DNA of 64,000 nucleotides from Cichorium intybus. Its lineage: Eukaryota > Streptophyta > Magnoliopsida > Asterales > Asteraceae. Location: positions 128,580,145-128,644,144 of the forward strand of contig CM042009.1 of assembly GCA_023525715.1 (NCBI GenBank), written 5' to 3'. The stretch's first letter is position 1, and each line of letters starts with the position of its first letter. Of this stretch, positions 1-12,418 are shown one piece after another. A model generated the notes under the pieces. It was not told where the DNA came from. It searched no databases and saw nothing but the letters and a program-made list of their open reading frames with translations. A program made the position numbers and the translations under genes.

Positions 1-796
1 ATCAATCATAAAGATGCATACCAAATATTGTACCTTATCAGATGTAGTTTTTTGAATATTTGTAACGAAGTTGATAACAAAAGGAAAGGGCTAACAATGT
101 TCCAGTACCATGGACACTTTTTGAAGGATTTGAGGATGCATGAAGGTGAAGACATACCAAAATTAACGTTAATAATGCCATCGTAGTCGTCCTCATTTTC
201 TTCTTTTTCATATGTTTGTGTTCGAACCTTTTTTGTGACATAATATGTGGTTTTAGACCAACTTTTTGAAGCTTTGGGACGTGTATTATGGCTTGGCACA
301 TAAGCAAAGAATATATTCTTTCTTTTCAGCTTTAATTTTCTCTTGGGTAACTTTTATTTATTAATTTATAGTGCTCAAAGCGAGTTCGGTGTCAAATATT
401 TTAATTTCTTTTTCACTTTGGTAAATCCTTTCCAATATCCGAGTTAAACATTGATATTATTGATTTTAATATATTTTATATTTGTTATATAAATGACGTT
501 TTCAAGTTTTATATGAGTTAACACGTGTTACCATCAATTTTGATGATTAACAATCATCAAATATATATGGTTTTCAAAAGTAAACTTAGATAAAACTGGA
601 AGTTGATATTTCACGATTAGCATGGGCCCCTCTTTACATGCAACTTTAGAGATTACATTTATTTTTTTCTTTAGTCGCACTTAACGGCTTATTCTTCATG
701 GTGGAGTAATGTTTCAAATGCAAATAATGGGTACACTTGCAAGGGCTTTTTTTTTTTTTTTTTTGCCGGAGGTCATGTACATACATGGAGGTAGTT
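1..796. other. AT-rich spacer, no gene recognised
   Basis: No supported gene. Two short minus-strand open frames near the left edge overlap each other in different frames and show no recognisable domain. A run of about 18 T lies at 747-764, shortly before the CACTA element. Confidence 0.6.
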
Positions 797-799
797 TTT

Positions 800-3700
800 C
801 ACTACTACAATACTGGATAATACCGACGACGATTTTGGTCATTATTCGGTAGGTATATCGGTTTACCGACCGTTTTCTGACGGAACTGGAAAGGAGGAAA
901 AAGGCTGGTGGGTAAATTTTACCGACCGATTACTGACAGCTTTCTGACGAATTACCGACCATACTATTCCGTCGGTAACCACCTACGGACTACCGACCAC
1001 TTCGTTTGACCAGTCGTTTTTCTTTAGTGACCAAATACCGACCACCCATTTACCTACCAAATACCGACCACCAGTTTACCTACAAAATACCGACCACCCA
1101 TTTACCTATTTACCTACCAAATACCGACCACCAATTTACCTACAAAATACCGACCACCCGTTTACCTACCAAATACCGACCATATAAATATGACAAAATT
1201 TCCGTCACAAATCTGTTGGTAATATTATTAAATAAAAATAAAAAAAAAATATTTTTTTCCGTAAATGCAGCAAAAAAACCAATAAGCATATAACATTCAT
1301 GTTCGAACGAAAGGTAAATCGATAGTTGTTTAATACACTAAAATTGTTCAAATAAAAATTACAATTGTTTTTCAATACAAAACTAAGAATTTGGATGACT
1401 TTACATAAATGTTGCAATTGCTTCTTGCATTTCTTTTTTTTCCTTATTTCCATTTCCGCCCTCAAATTCGCTTCTCTTTTTTCCATTTCCGCTTCCAAGT
1501 TTTGCACTTTTTCACGCGGAGTTTGTACCTAACATTGGCAAGTCGAACATATATAGTTAGTATTTAATAGAATGGCCCAAAATAATTTATAACAAGACTG
1601 ACACATTGCCGCTTATTACTCTGGTAACATAAGAGCTTTTGTAAGAAACATGTACATCATAAACACAAATTCAATACAAAGGCTATTTATTATGGATTTC
1701 TTAAGTTCGAGACTGTCAAATAGAAACATTTATAACAAGACTGACACATTGCTGCTTATTACTTATCATAAGAAACAATGATTTAAAGATACAAATCCGT
1801 GAAAGACAACTGGATGCTTAGATTCATAACCTTGTATGAAGACAATGATCGAGTAAACGATGTAATAGTTAGTGTAGTCAAATATGATGGTTTGACCATT
1901 GACAACTATATTTAATTACCTCATGAAAGCTTCATATGAAAAGATATGAAAAGACCTACAATATAATAAGAGATAAGCATAACTTAACGACCAATTAACC
2001 CCTACACTATTCAAAAGTGTAGAAATAGGATATTAACCAAGACCAAACTAAAACCTACTTGTATGACCTATGATGTGGTATAATGAATTGCAGAACCTGG
2101 CCTCTTACAGAGCTTTTTTCCATCGCGTGCAGACTCCATAGGGAAGTTGAAGCTGTGGAGACAGAAAATGAAATGTGGATAGTTAATTAACTATGGAGTT
2201 AATTATTAAATTATCATAGCAGGGGCAAGTAATAAATGTGATTCAGGTAAGCATCTTGGCAACATCTCCTTATAATCCAGTCACAGCAAACATCACTCAA
2301 TCCCATATAACCACTATTCACAGAAGCAATGTTTCAAGAACACAACAAAATACAATAACCACCCTATTAACAATTTTTAATCAGTTTTTGTGTTTAATGG
2401 TTGAATCTTTCCTATAACACAATATCGTACTCTATTATGTGTTTACTTTGCATAAAATAATTGTAGCATATTATTTTAACATTAAGTAGACATGTTTACT
2501 AGACACACTGGCCAATAAGAAATATAAAATATTAAACAGTTGCTTACTGCTTACTGTTAGGAACATGTTACAGAACACAAATAACAAAAATCGTTATAAA
2601 TTAGACCAATTAGTTAGTATAGGTTGTGTATTCACTGATAACTAGATCAGATCTCATCAATGTCATTCCTACCATCAGCGTTGATAGTCCACACTCCACA
2701 GCCTCACAATGATCATTTTCTAAAGTGAAAACAGAGCATGGCTACTGTGGTTTCTAAGTGTTTCTATATCTATTCTCATTCAGGCATTTTAACGAACACC
2801 TACAATGTTTACCAATTGACTAGAGTTAATGTTTTTTTTCATAAAAGCAAATCACAAGAACATGCAGAGGAATTAACGGAGCAATGAAATATAATAATAT
2901 TTCAAAACTATTGACTTCGATTTCTAGCAGCCTTGATAACTTGTTCTGAAACTTGCTTTGTTGAGGCGTTTTTTCAACAGTTCGGCACATGCAAATATAA
3001 AAGTGTAGCCAGTTCTCATACTTGCATAGATTAATTTATAACAACTGATACTTACCAGATTGACGATCACCTCATTGAGAACTGAACAACATGAAATCTG
3101 CACTACAACAACGGAACAGCCAGAAATCTAAAACCGTTTAACTATTTACAAAAAACATGAAAATCAGTGAACAAGAAACAAAATATGAATTCCAAAACTC
3201 GTTTAAGTTTAAAAAAAGGGCATAAAGGACTCAGGTTTTCAGGTTTATTGAGAAGAAGAGTTCACTTGTCAAGAACCCTAAACTCGTTTCATGAAATTTC
3301 AGCAACCATGTCTAAGAACCCTAAAGTTATAAATTTAGGGCAATTTTTTGTTAGAAATTTTCATGAAATCAACTAACCCTGAAAGCATATCATCAAGAAT
3401 ACAATTAATTTCAGTATCCATTTCACCAATATGACTAATTTCATCAAGCATTTCATGAAACCATCTAGCAAAAAAGATTAGCAAAAGAGAATTACCTATG
3501 GCTGGCGGACTGTGGGTGGTCGGAGGGTGAATGGGGACCGCCGGAGGGTGAATGGGGGTCGCCAAATTGTATGAAGCTATCGCCGGAGATAGCAAGCCGA
3601 TCGGGACGAGAATGAAGAACGAGATGGTGAGGACGGCAGAGGGAGAACGAGCCGCAGAGGAAAAACTGGAAGGGTTTTTTATTTTCTGAACTTTGAATGC

Positions 3701-5725
3701 GTAAAGGTGTTCCCGATGTGTTTATGGGGATTTTAATCGACATTGGTCAAAAAACGGTAGGCAAATGGGACCGGTCGGTAAACGGTAGGTAAGTTCGGTC
3801 GGTATTTCGTCACTGCGTAATGGCGGTCAATAAATGGTAGGTATGTTTGATATTATGGTTATTATGATTTTTATTATTCTTTTATTACTATTATTGTTAT
3901 TTTAATTATTACTATTATTTTTTAGATATGTTTTATACATTTATATGAGAAGAATTTTAAATACATATTTATATGAAAATACAATTAAAAATTGTTTTTA
4001 GATGTTTTCATATATTTAAATAAGTTTTTATATGTGTTATATATAAATACGTATTGTAAGGACTAAGTAGAATTTAAAAACATATTGTATTAAAACTAAA
4101 TAGAATTAAAAACCATGAACAGGTTTCGAATCTCGGCAATGTAAAGATTAAATAGAATTAAAAATTGTTTTTAGATGTTTTCATATATTTAAATAAGTTT
4201 TTATATGTGTGCGTACGTATATCTGTATGTGTAACTACATTTAAATAAGTTTTTATAAATGTGTGTATGCCTACGTGTGTCGTCCTATTGAAAAAATATG
4301 TACTTATACACATTATAATGTTAAATAACTAAACGAGTAATTACCTTTGAATGTGTACACGTTTGTATGTATATAAATATCATGTACAATTTGGGAAAAA
4401 TAAAGAAACTAATGTATAATGAAGATGTGAACAACATGAAGCTGAAAAAACATCGTTTAGGCCTCGAAAAATAAGAAATAACAAACTTTGGTAGGTAATC
4501 CGTCACTGATTACTGACGGATTACTTACCTTTTAGTGACAACTAGGAACTTTCGTCAGTATTCCGTAGGAAATACCGACTAAATACCGACCAAAAAGCTC
4601 ATCAGTCACAATTCGGTTGGAAATCTAGTGATGGATTACCTACCAAAGTTTGTTATTTTTTATTTTTCGATGACTAAACGACGTTTTTGTAGCTTCATTT
4701 TTTTAACATCTATATTATACACTAGTTACTTCATTTTCCCCAAATTATACATAATATCTATATATATATAAACATTTACACGTTCGAAGGTACTCACTCG
4801 TTTAGTCCTTTAACATTATAATATGTAGAAGTACATGATGTTTTGAATAGGTTGACACATATAGGCACACACACATGTGTGCATACATACACATACATGT
4901 ATAATAAATATGTTAAAAAAATAAAGGTGAAAAAAACATCGTTTAAGCCTCGAAAAATAAGAAAAAACAAAATTTGGTAGGTAATCCATCACTGATTACC
5001 AACAGATTACTTACCCTTTAGTGACAACTGAGAATTTTCGTTGGTATTCCGTAGGAAATACCGACTAAATACCCACCAAAAAGCTCATCGGTCACTATTC
5101 GGTTGGTAATCGGTTGGTAATAGTGACGGATTACCTACCAAAGTTTGTTATTTTTTATTTTTCGATGACTAAACGATGTTTTTTTAGCTTCATTTTCTTA
5201 ACATTTATATTATACATCAGTTACTTCATTTTTCCCAAATTATATACAATATCTATATACGTATAAACATTTACATGTTCGAAGGTAATCACTCATTTAG
5301 TCATTTAACGTTATAATGTGTATAAGTACATGACATTTTGAATAGGCTGACACATGTAGGCACACATACATGTGTACATACATACACATACATGTATAAT
5401 AAACATGTTATAAAAATGAAGTTGAAAAAACATTGTTTAGGCCTCGAAAAATAAGAAATAACAAACTTTGGTAGGTAATCCGTCACTGATGATCGACGGA
5501 TTACTTACCATTTAGTGACAACCTAGAATTTTCGTAGGTATTCCGTAGGAAATACCGACTAAATACCGACCACTTAGACTTCCGTCGCTAAACCGTTGGT
5601 ACTTCGTCTGTGATATTAGGGTTGGAGACTATCGTCACTATTCTGTCGGAAAACAGTAGGTAATTTCCTACCGAAAAATTTCCGTCACTAATTCTGGTAG
5701 GTATTAACCCCCTTTTCTAGTAGTG
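800..5725. mobile_element. CACTA (CMC/EnSpm) DNA transposon, apparently non-autonomous
   Basis: The left end reads CACTACTACAATA and the right end, read on the minus strand, CACTACTAGAAAA. The 3-bp sequence TTT lies on both sides (797-799 and 5726-5728), the target duplication length expected for CACTA elements. Dense subterminal motifs of the form TACCGACC/GGTCGGTA fill about 830-1190 and recur near 3750-3845 and 4500-5700; such arrays are typical binding sites of CACTA TNPA-type proteins. No transposase was recognised in the roughly 4.9 kb, so mobilisation would depend on a protein supplied elsewhere. Orientation is not determined. The right end stops 5 bp before the LTR of the next Copia element, so the two insertions are practically adjacent. 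Confidence 0.88.
4310..5590. repeat. About 490-bp repeats with inverted arms inside the CACTA element
   Basis: A block beginning AACATCGTTTAGGCCTCG and running into GGTAGGTAATCC recurs near 4440, 4930 and 5420, a period of about 490 bp. Its reverse complement, starting ACCTACCAAAGTTTG, appears near 4637 and 5136. Each unit is therefore built from two opposed arms flanking an AT-rich core with CACACATACATG-like tracts. The similar short open frames seen here are consequences of the repetition and not genes. Confidence 0.7.
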
Positions 5726-5730
5726 TTTAT

Positions 5731-6008
5731 TGACAAAAATTGGCACACATACGAAAGATTAAAAGGAAAACTCTTATTATAACTAAGAAACTATCTCAAA
5801 ACTCAGTTACGTACAATCGTCCCTCACAATCTCGATATCATAACTCGATATCCTGTCATCTATATTTATACTAAACACTTGAATATAGATAACTATGAAC
5901 TAGGACTTTGAATTCTCTTAAAATACCGACTTGTATGATAAACATTATCCTAATCACCTCATTGTGTTAGGCTTTATCTCAAAGTCCCTTTTAATCCGGA
6001 AATTATCA
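5731..6008 (-). repeat. 3' LTR of Copia-1
   Basis: On the minus strand this LTR starts TGATAATTTCC and ends TTTGTCA. It matches 9887-10160 along its length. A purine-rich tract (AAGGGGTAAATA on the minus strand) lies just upstream and probably served as polypurine tract. It carries a 4-bp ACGT gain relative to the other LTR. Confidence 0.85.
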
Positions 6009-8046
6009 ATATTTACCCCTTAATTTCCCAATGGAAATTGAGAGCTCTTCTACGCCAAGTAGCTTGCGCATCTTAGTAAACTTCACCTTTGCAAGTGCCT
6101 TTGTTAGAATATCTGCACGTTGTTCCTTCCCATTAATATGCTCCACTGTAATTTCCTTCGCCTCCACTCGCTCTCGAATATAGTGGTAACGGGACTTTAT
6201 GTGCTTGCTCCGTCCATGGAAAACTGGATTTTTAACAAGTGCTATGGCAGAAGTATTATCAACCTTGAGAGCAGCTTCCTTCACTTCAGTTCCAGTCATC
6301 TCGGTAAGAAGATCACGGATCCAGACAGCTTGACAGCTTGCTGAGCTTGTAGCAATATATTCCGCCTCACAAGATGATAAGACTACCGTCTCTTGTTTCT
6401 GTGAGCACCAAGTAATGGGTGAATTCCCCAAGTAAAAAACATGCCCGGTTGTGCTCCTTCCATCGTCTAGATCTATATTATGGCTGCTATCACTAAACCC
6501 AACCAGATCCATCGATTTGCCTTTCACGTAGTGGATTCCGTATCCTAAGGTTCCTTTTACGTACCTTAGTATCTGTTTTATGGCTGCCATGTGCGACTAC
6601 TTCGGATTTTGCATATACCGGCTTGCAATACCCACCGAGTATGAGAGATCTGGTCTAGTTTGAAGTAAATACCTTAGTCTTCCGACTAAGCTGCAATATA
6701 TTGTAACTTCAATATCTTCCTCGCCTTCACCCTTTGAAAACTTTACATTTGAGTCCATAGGAACTAAAGTAAAGTTGCAATCAGCCATGCCTGCATCCTT
6801 GAGCACCTTTTTCACATATCCTTCTTGAGTGATGAGGATTTCTTCCTTCCTTTGATACACTTCTATACCCAAGTAATATCTGAGAATTCCCAAGTCGGTC
6901 ATATCAAACTTCGAGTTCATTGCTAGCTTGAATTTCGATATGATATTAGTACTTGTTCCGGTAACAACAAGATCGTCCACGTATACCCCAACAAGGATAA
7001 GATCGTCTCCAATGCTTCTTCGATATACCGCTTATTCTTGTATACATCTTTGGAACTTTATTGTCTTTAAGATCCCATCTAGCTTCATGTTCCATGTTCT
7101 AGGTGCTTGCTTCAAGCCATATAAGGCTTTTATAAGTTTGTATACCGAGTTTTCATAGCCCGTTTTTTCGAATCCTTCCTATTGATGAACGTACACTTGT
7201 TCTTGTAGTTCGCTGTGTAAGAATGCAGATTTAACATCAAGGTGATGTAATTCCCATCCTTTGAAAGCTGCGAGTGCAATGAGAATTCGAACCGTTTCGA
7301 TGCGGGCAACGGGTGCAAACACTTCTTTAAAATCGATCCCCGATTATTGAAGATACCCTTTTGCCACGATTCTTGCCTTGTACTTGCTTATGGAACCATT
7401 TGCATCTCTTTTGACCTTTGAAAACCCATTTTAACCCAATGATGGTGGTGTTGCTTGGTCTCGTGACTAACTCCCACGTACCGTTCTTCTCGATGGAATC
7501 AATTTCTTCTTTCATCGCTTTTATCCACATCGGGTTACTCTTGGCTTCATGGTAGCTCGATGGCTCGTCATCATTGAAAGACAATAAAAGATGAGAATTT
7601 TCAGCAACGTAAAGATTTATCTCGTAGTCATCATACCTTCGTGGGAGTTGAGTTTGTCGGTTCAATCTTCTTAGAGGAGATAGAACGAGGTTTTCTTCTG
7701 GAATGTTGGGAATGGGCTCTTGAGTTACCGCACCTGTCCCCACGTCTTCCTCACTTGCTTCGGGTGTTGGTTCTTCGGTAATGACATTCTCCCTGTCTTC
7801 AACTGGTCCGTCTCCCATGTCAACTAGTTTTGACCAATGAACCCAAAACATCCCGGGTTTTAACGATGAAACAGGTTCCTTATCCCAATTCCAGTTTGAG
7901 TTTTCATCAAATACTACGTCTCGTGAGACAATAATCTTTCGACTATTTGGATCATATAGTCGAAAGGCTTTTGATCCTGGTTCCGAGCCGAAATGCACAG
8001 TTTTCTTGGAACGATCATCGAGCTTCTTTAGATTTGTTCCAACCAC
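6006..8046 (-). pseudogene. Copia-1 integrase C-end, reverse transcriptase and RNase H remnants
   Basis: Successive minus-strand frames at 7327-8046, 7130-7318, 6597-6980 and 6006-6590 carry the 3' half of a Copia polyprotein. The first holds the integrase C-terminal stretch (KKLDDRSKK, FRLYDPNSRKI) and the start of the reverse transcriptase (KNGTWELV, GLKWVFK). The third holds the DDLVVTG active-site region and the LRYYLGIEV motif. The last is a nearly complete RNase H with GFSDSS, SSCEAEY, KVDNTSA and QRADILTKAL, which include the acidic catalytic residues. Frame changes near 8046, 7320, 6985 and 6593 break the product. A functional enzyme is not possible from this copy without repair. Confidence 0.85.
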
Positions 8047-8052
8047 TTTTGT

Positions 8053-8850
8053 TTAAGCCACACACCCGTACACACGAATATGTTCCAAACTAGGCTTACG
8101 GTTATGATATAGCTCATACGTTGTCGATTTCTCTACTGCTCTAGTCGAAAGACGGTTGATGATATATGTTGCATGATGCACCGCTTCTCCCCATAGGTAA
8201 TTAGGAACTTGTTTTGCCTTTAACATGCTTCGTGTCATTTCGAGTAATGTCCGATTCCTTCTTTCCACCACGCCATTCTGCTGTGGCGTTTATGGAGCCG
8301 TAAGGTGTCGAATCATCCCATGATCTTCACAAAGAGTATAAAAATCACGTGAGGTGAACTCACCTCCTCTGTCGGTTCGTAGTACACAAATGGTATTACC
8401 GGTTTCTTGTTAGACCATCACTTTGAACTTCTTGAAGTAACTTAAGGCATCACCTTTTTCTTTCATCAGGTAGCTCCATATAAAACTGAGAATAATCATC
8501 TATTAGAACAAAGATGTACCGATTTCCAACTATTGTTGCTGGTGAGATCGGACCACAAAGATCTCCATGGATCAGCTCAAGAGTCTTGTTGGCTCGATAC
8601 TTTGATTTCTTAGGAAATGGCTTTCGTGAGTGTTTCCCAACTAAACATGACTCGCACAGTTGGGTGCCACCTGATACAAGCGGTAACCCGGTGGCCAACC
8701 CATTCTTTGCCATATTCACGATCGTGTCAAAGTTAGCATGCCTGAGTCTTGCATGCCATAACCATCCTTGCACATCAAGACGACTGTGTAAGCAAACGGG
8801 TTTACCTACCGTGATTTTGGTTTTGTAGAGCCTATTGACCAATCGTTTTA
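8053..8850 (-). pseudogene. Copia-1 GAG-pre-integrase and integrase remnant
   Basis: The GAG-pre-integrase motif (LWHARLRHANF, then CESCLVGKHSRKPF) and the first integrase aspartate region (LIHGDLCGPI) lie at the end of the frame that finishes at 8450. The frame then fails. The conserved VERRNRT motif and the following helix resume at 8271-8053. Between them, about 8272-8450, stops and frameshifts destroy the second aspartate segment. The integrase that would catalyse strand transfer is therefore inactive. Confidence 0.8.
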
Positions 8851-8989
8851 CTTTAAATAGAAGTGACTGTCGACTGTCAAGTAGGAATAAATGCTCACCT
8901 TTCATGGAAACCTCACACCCGCTTTCAGTTGCTTCGTTCAAAAGGACCGTTTCGTGAAGGGTTTTTAACACAAACAACTGTGGATCGTG

Positions 8990-9882
8990 TTCTTCAGCTT
9001 CAGCCACGTGGGACTCAGCTTGTTTCTCCTTCCTGTCTGGGCATTGAGACGCAAAAGGCCATATAACATTGTAGTTTTGAACGATCCTTACCTTTGTTTC
9101 TTGTCTTTTCAGTTTCATTATTTCCTGTTGATGTTGATCAGTTCTGTGATGATTGTGGCGACCTCCACGACCACGTCCCGATCCACAGCCTCGTCCGCTC
9201 TTCCCAGAATCATGATTACGAGTGGATGATTCCGATTTGTGAAACATCAGCTTGCCCTGATCATTAACAGGCTCATCTTCCCGTATACATTCTTCGTATG
9301 CTTTTAATCGACCAACGACATCTTCAAAACAAATAGTCTTGAGGTCAAGAACTTTCTCGATCGACGCCACGATGTGAATGAATCTTCTTGGTAAGCTTGT
9401 AAGAAACTTCTTGACAAGTTTCTTTTCATCGATAGCTACGCCAAGAGAAGAAGACTTAGACGCGATCCCCGACAATTGGCTTGCGTATTCGCCAATGGTG
9501 CTTGTATCCTTCATCTTTAAGTTGTCAAACTCAGCAATAAGGGTTTGTAAACGAGCCTCCTTTACTCTATCAGTCCCAAGATGCCGAGTTTTAATATCTT
9601 CCCAGTTTCTTTCGCAGTACTCATCGTCCCGACTTGGAGGATGAGATCTTCTGGAATTGACTGGAAGATAACAGCGATGGCAATATTGTTCTTCTTTGGA
9701 TCATTCGCTCCTGGATCAACGACATCCCATACTTGGTGTACGTTCAAGATTACCCGCATGCGAATTGCCCATACAGTATAATTTGTAGCTTTCAACATCG
9801 AGACATTGAACGAGAAGGATAACCATCCCTTCGTGCCGCCAGTATTTTGGGGTATGTCTCCCATTGCCGGCTCTGATACCAA
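8990..9882 (-). pseudogene. Copia-1 gag remnant
   Basis: The N-terminal part (9562-9882) has the typical Copia gag pattern (YTVWAIRMRV, VWDVVDP). A frameshift separates it from the rest of the gag domain (frame opening at 9514, with EKKLVKKFLTSLP). A Gly/Arg-rich nucleic-acid-binding stretch follows. The zinc knuckle is degenerate: the first cysteines of the usual CX2CX4HX4C array are replaced in the segment NYNVIWPFASQC. Directly downstream the protease is missing: the frame passes from the post-gag linker straight into the segment before GAG-pre-integrase, without the LD[NS]GA active-site motif that the intact copy at 38536-42762 has. Confidence 0.8.
9870..9881 (-). other. Primer binding site of Copia-1 (Met-tRNA type)
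   Basis: The minus strand reads TGGTATCAGAGC a few bases inside the right-hand LTR. This 12-mer is the common plant Copia primer site matching the 3' end of initiator Met-tRNA. It fixes the element orientation as minus. Confidence 0.9.
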
Positions 9883-9886
9883 TTAT

Positions 9887-10160
9887 TGACAGAAATTGGC
9901 ACACATACGAAAGATTAAAAGGAAAACTCTTATTATAACTAAGAAACTATCTCAAAACTCAGTTACAATCGTCCCTCACAATCTCGATATCATAACTCGA
10001 TATCCAGTCATCTATATTTATACTAAACACTTGAATATAGATAACTATGAACTAGGACTTTGCATTCTCTTAAAATACTGACTTGTATGATAAGCATTAT
10101 CCTAATCACCTCATTATGTTAGGCTTTATCTCAAAGTCGCTTTTAATCCGGAAATTATCA
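9887..10160 (-). repeat. 5' LTR of Copia-1
   Basis: Direct repeat of 5731-6008 with about eight substitutions and one 4-bp length difference by eye. On the minus strand it starts TGATAATTTCC and ends TTCTGTCA. Confidence 0.88.
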
Positions 10161-10649
10161 ATAGTTTTCATACCCTCAAATACAGACTCCCAACATTATT
10201 ATACAAAGCAAGTATATCAATGATGTGACGTTGACATGACATGCGGGTTTGCGCACGACGTTGGATAAACATATGTTGGAAAATACCCGGCTCACGGAAA
10301 TGCAATTGTTAATGCAAAACGTGGGTCACCTTACCATTGTTTTTATTTTCGAGCAAAATATAATTGGTAGTTTTTTAATTTCAAGTTGCAATGTTTTTAT
10401 TTTCCTAAAATTATGAAGTTTTAATTTTAATATCCTAGGTTTATGTAATTTTCTATTTTTATTTAATGAAATATTATGGTTTGGTTTAAATTAACATATG
10501 TATTTTTAATATAAAAAAAACTAAATGTTGTCAACACCACTCCTTGATCAAAACATTACTCCACAACAAAAACATTTGTCCTACGTGGCGCCTACGTGAG
10601 ATCAATGCCTCATACTTTTGGGAGGCACCACTCCTTATAGCCTTATAAT
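10161..10649. other. Spacer with possible MITE debris
   Basis: No gene. CACCACTCCTT occurs twice (about 10536 and 10625) around a CCTACGTGGCGCCTACGTG core, and the right end runs into GCCTTATAA, similar to the right end of the Harbinger-like element at 29809. This may be a Harbinger-type MITE fragment, but clean ends and duplication were not found. Confidence 0.35.
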
Positions 10650-12306
10650 TGGAATATTTGATACGATCAAAGTGTTAGAGCATAATTAAGTGGACATTTA
10701 TGACAAATTTTTTGAAAAGAATTTAATTTACGAGACTAATGAAAGTTTAAGGAAGTAAATTGGAAATTTCATAAATCAATAATGAAAAGAAAATGGAAGA
10801 CGGGCCAAATGTGATTATGCAAGAAAGATCAAGGACTAAAAGTGTACATTGGGATTAACTTTTAAAAATAAGGTTTTCATGCGTAACTCTTCACAATAAA
10901 GTGTATGTATTTGAGACTCCTGGTAACCACGACCTTCATGGGAATATCCTTTCTAGAATAACAAAACCGCTCATTGTCCAACTCTTATTTTATTGATCCT
11001 AAATAGTTCAATTAATAGACAGTCAGACTAACATCAGTACATCACAACCTCACACGCTATCTTCTTCATTTGGCTGCCAATAACACACCACCAAACCTAA
11101 CGGGGGCAGTAGCCTGATGTTATTGGGAGCTCACCAGAAAGTACATAGTAAACTCATCTAGCAATCTCTTTTAACAGTGACCCTCGAACGAATCCTATCA
11201 ATTCCACTCTTGATATTGTTTCCTTCCTCGCTCTTGAGTCCCTCTCGTCTCCATATTTCTCTGTATTGGTTACACCAAAACTCCGTGTCCCAAGAATGTC
11301 AACACGACTTGTCTGGATATCTCTAAAGAATCAATGATGTCTTTTCGGATTTGGACACCACCACCTTGTTGGGATTCGATCATATTAACACATAACTCAT
11401 GCAGCGGAAGACAAACAAGATCAAATCATAGATATTCCATGAACATTGTTCAGGATCATGTAATTCATAACAGTTATTGCTATTTAAAACTTAAACAGAA
11501 TATACCTTAGCAAGTCTCCTTCTTTGTGCTCTGGTCAGGGCCACGATTGCAAGGGATGATCAGGATCCAAAGTAGAATCCCTCTAATGATTCATACCCAG
11601 TGATCTCCAGAAAACCAAACAGATCAAACTTTCTTCAAAAGAAAGGAGGCACAAAACTCTAACCCTAGAGAGGGGGAGTTTTTGCCGAAAGTAAGAGGGG
11701 AGGGAAGGAGGCGGCACAGAAGGCTTGGCATGCCTTAGAGTTGAACCCCAAGGCCTCTATTTATACTGTATGGCTCCCAGGGTTTCAAACTTAGGAGCCT
11801 TTTGGCGGCCGCACCCCCTGGACCTATTTTCTTTGATTAAACCTTCAATTACAATCTAGTCCCTTTAATTGATTCTAAATTAATTCCAATTAGTTTATTG
11901 ATCTAGTTTCTAACTAATGTACTTCTTAATAAATTAATATCTAATCATCATTTCTGTTATTCATTTTGACTCTATCAAATTTTCTAGGTCATAAGAGCAA
12001 CCCAAAAGGACCCTGCTATTATTAGAAATATTACCACTAGTTGATGAGCTTGGACACTCGTTCTAACACACCTTTCATCCTTTCTCCCTATCATCAAGTT
12101 CTCCCTATCTTTTTCTACTTATGAAGGGCGTATCAAATTAATCACATTTAACTCTTCTTCTATTCTCTTTTCATCATTAATTTATGAAATTTCTAATTTA
12201 CTCCCCTAAAGTTTCGTTAGTCTTGTAAATTAATTTCTTTTCAAAAAACTTGGCATAAATGTCTACTTAATTGCGCTCTAACCCTTTGGTTATTATAAAT
12301 ATTCCA
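10650..12306. mobile_element. Inverted-repeat (foldback or MULE-like) element, about 168-bp arms
   Basis: 10650-10817 and 12139-12306 are imperfect inverted repeats of each other. The left arm contains GGAATATTT, GACATTTATGAC and TTTCATAAATCAATAATG, and the right arm read on the minus strand contains the counterparts with scattered differences. Long terminal inverted repeats of this kind occur in Mutator-like and foldback elements. No transposase is visible inside and no clear 9-bp target duplication was found, so the family is open. A solo LTR interrupts the interior at 11367-12068. Confidence 0.65.
11367..12068 (-). mobile_element. Solo LTR of an LTR retrotransposon
   Basis: The 702-bp segment begins TGTTGGGATTC and ends GTTCTAACA, with TG...CA borders. 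It is flanked by the perfect 5-bp duplication CACCT (11362-11366 and 12069-12073). A TATA box (TATAAATAG on the minus strand, plus positions 11757-11765) indicates minus-strand transcription. No internal region or second LTR is present, so it most likely arose by recombination between the two LTRs of a former full element. On the minus strand it begins TGTTAGAACGAG, a common start for Copia LTRs, but superfamily cannot be proved without coding sequence. Confidence 0.9.
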
Positions 12307-12418
12307 AATAAACATCTATCTCACCATCATAATAAACGACTCTTTATTCATATTTTATTTATTTATTTTACTATTTATTAATTAAATAATTTGAAACGCC
12401 TCTAATTAGTTTTTTGAG

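Larger units (their letters stand above)
5731..10160 (-). mobile_element. Defective Ty1/Copia LTR retrotransposon (Copia-1)
   Basis: Two direct LTRs (5731-6008 and 9887-10160) flank minus-strand gag, integrase, reverse transcriptase and RNase H remnants in the Copia order (integrase before reverse transcriptase). The LTRs differ by about eight substitutions and a 4-bp indel by eye, so this is not a very recent insertion. A Met-tRNA primer site sits inside the right LTR. The coding region is split by frameshifts and stops, and the protease segment is absent. No clean 5-bp target duplication is seen (TTTAT on the left, ATAGT on the right). The layout and wording resemble the TNT1-94/Tork-like Copia type. 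Confidence 0.9.

Noticed and set aside
1006..1293. 95-codon frame with repeated KYRPP/TDHQFTY wording
   Set aside because: It translates the CACTA subterminal motif array, not a gene.
4321..5486. Two similar small frames starting MTDYLPKFVISYF
   Set aside because: They arise from the 490-bp repeat in the CACTA element; there is no start context or domain, and the homology ends with the repeat.
5726..10165. A 5-bp target duplication for Copia-1
   Set aside because: TTTAT and ATAGT do not match; shifting the LTR borders by a few bases did not give a convincing pair.
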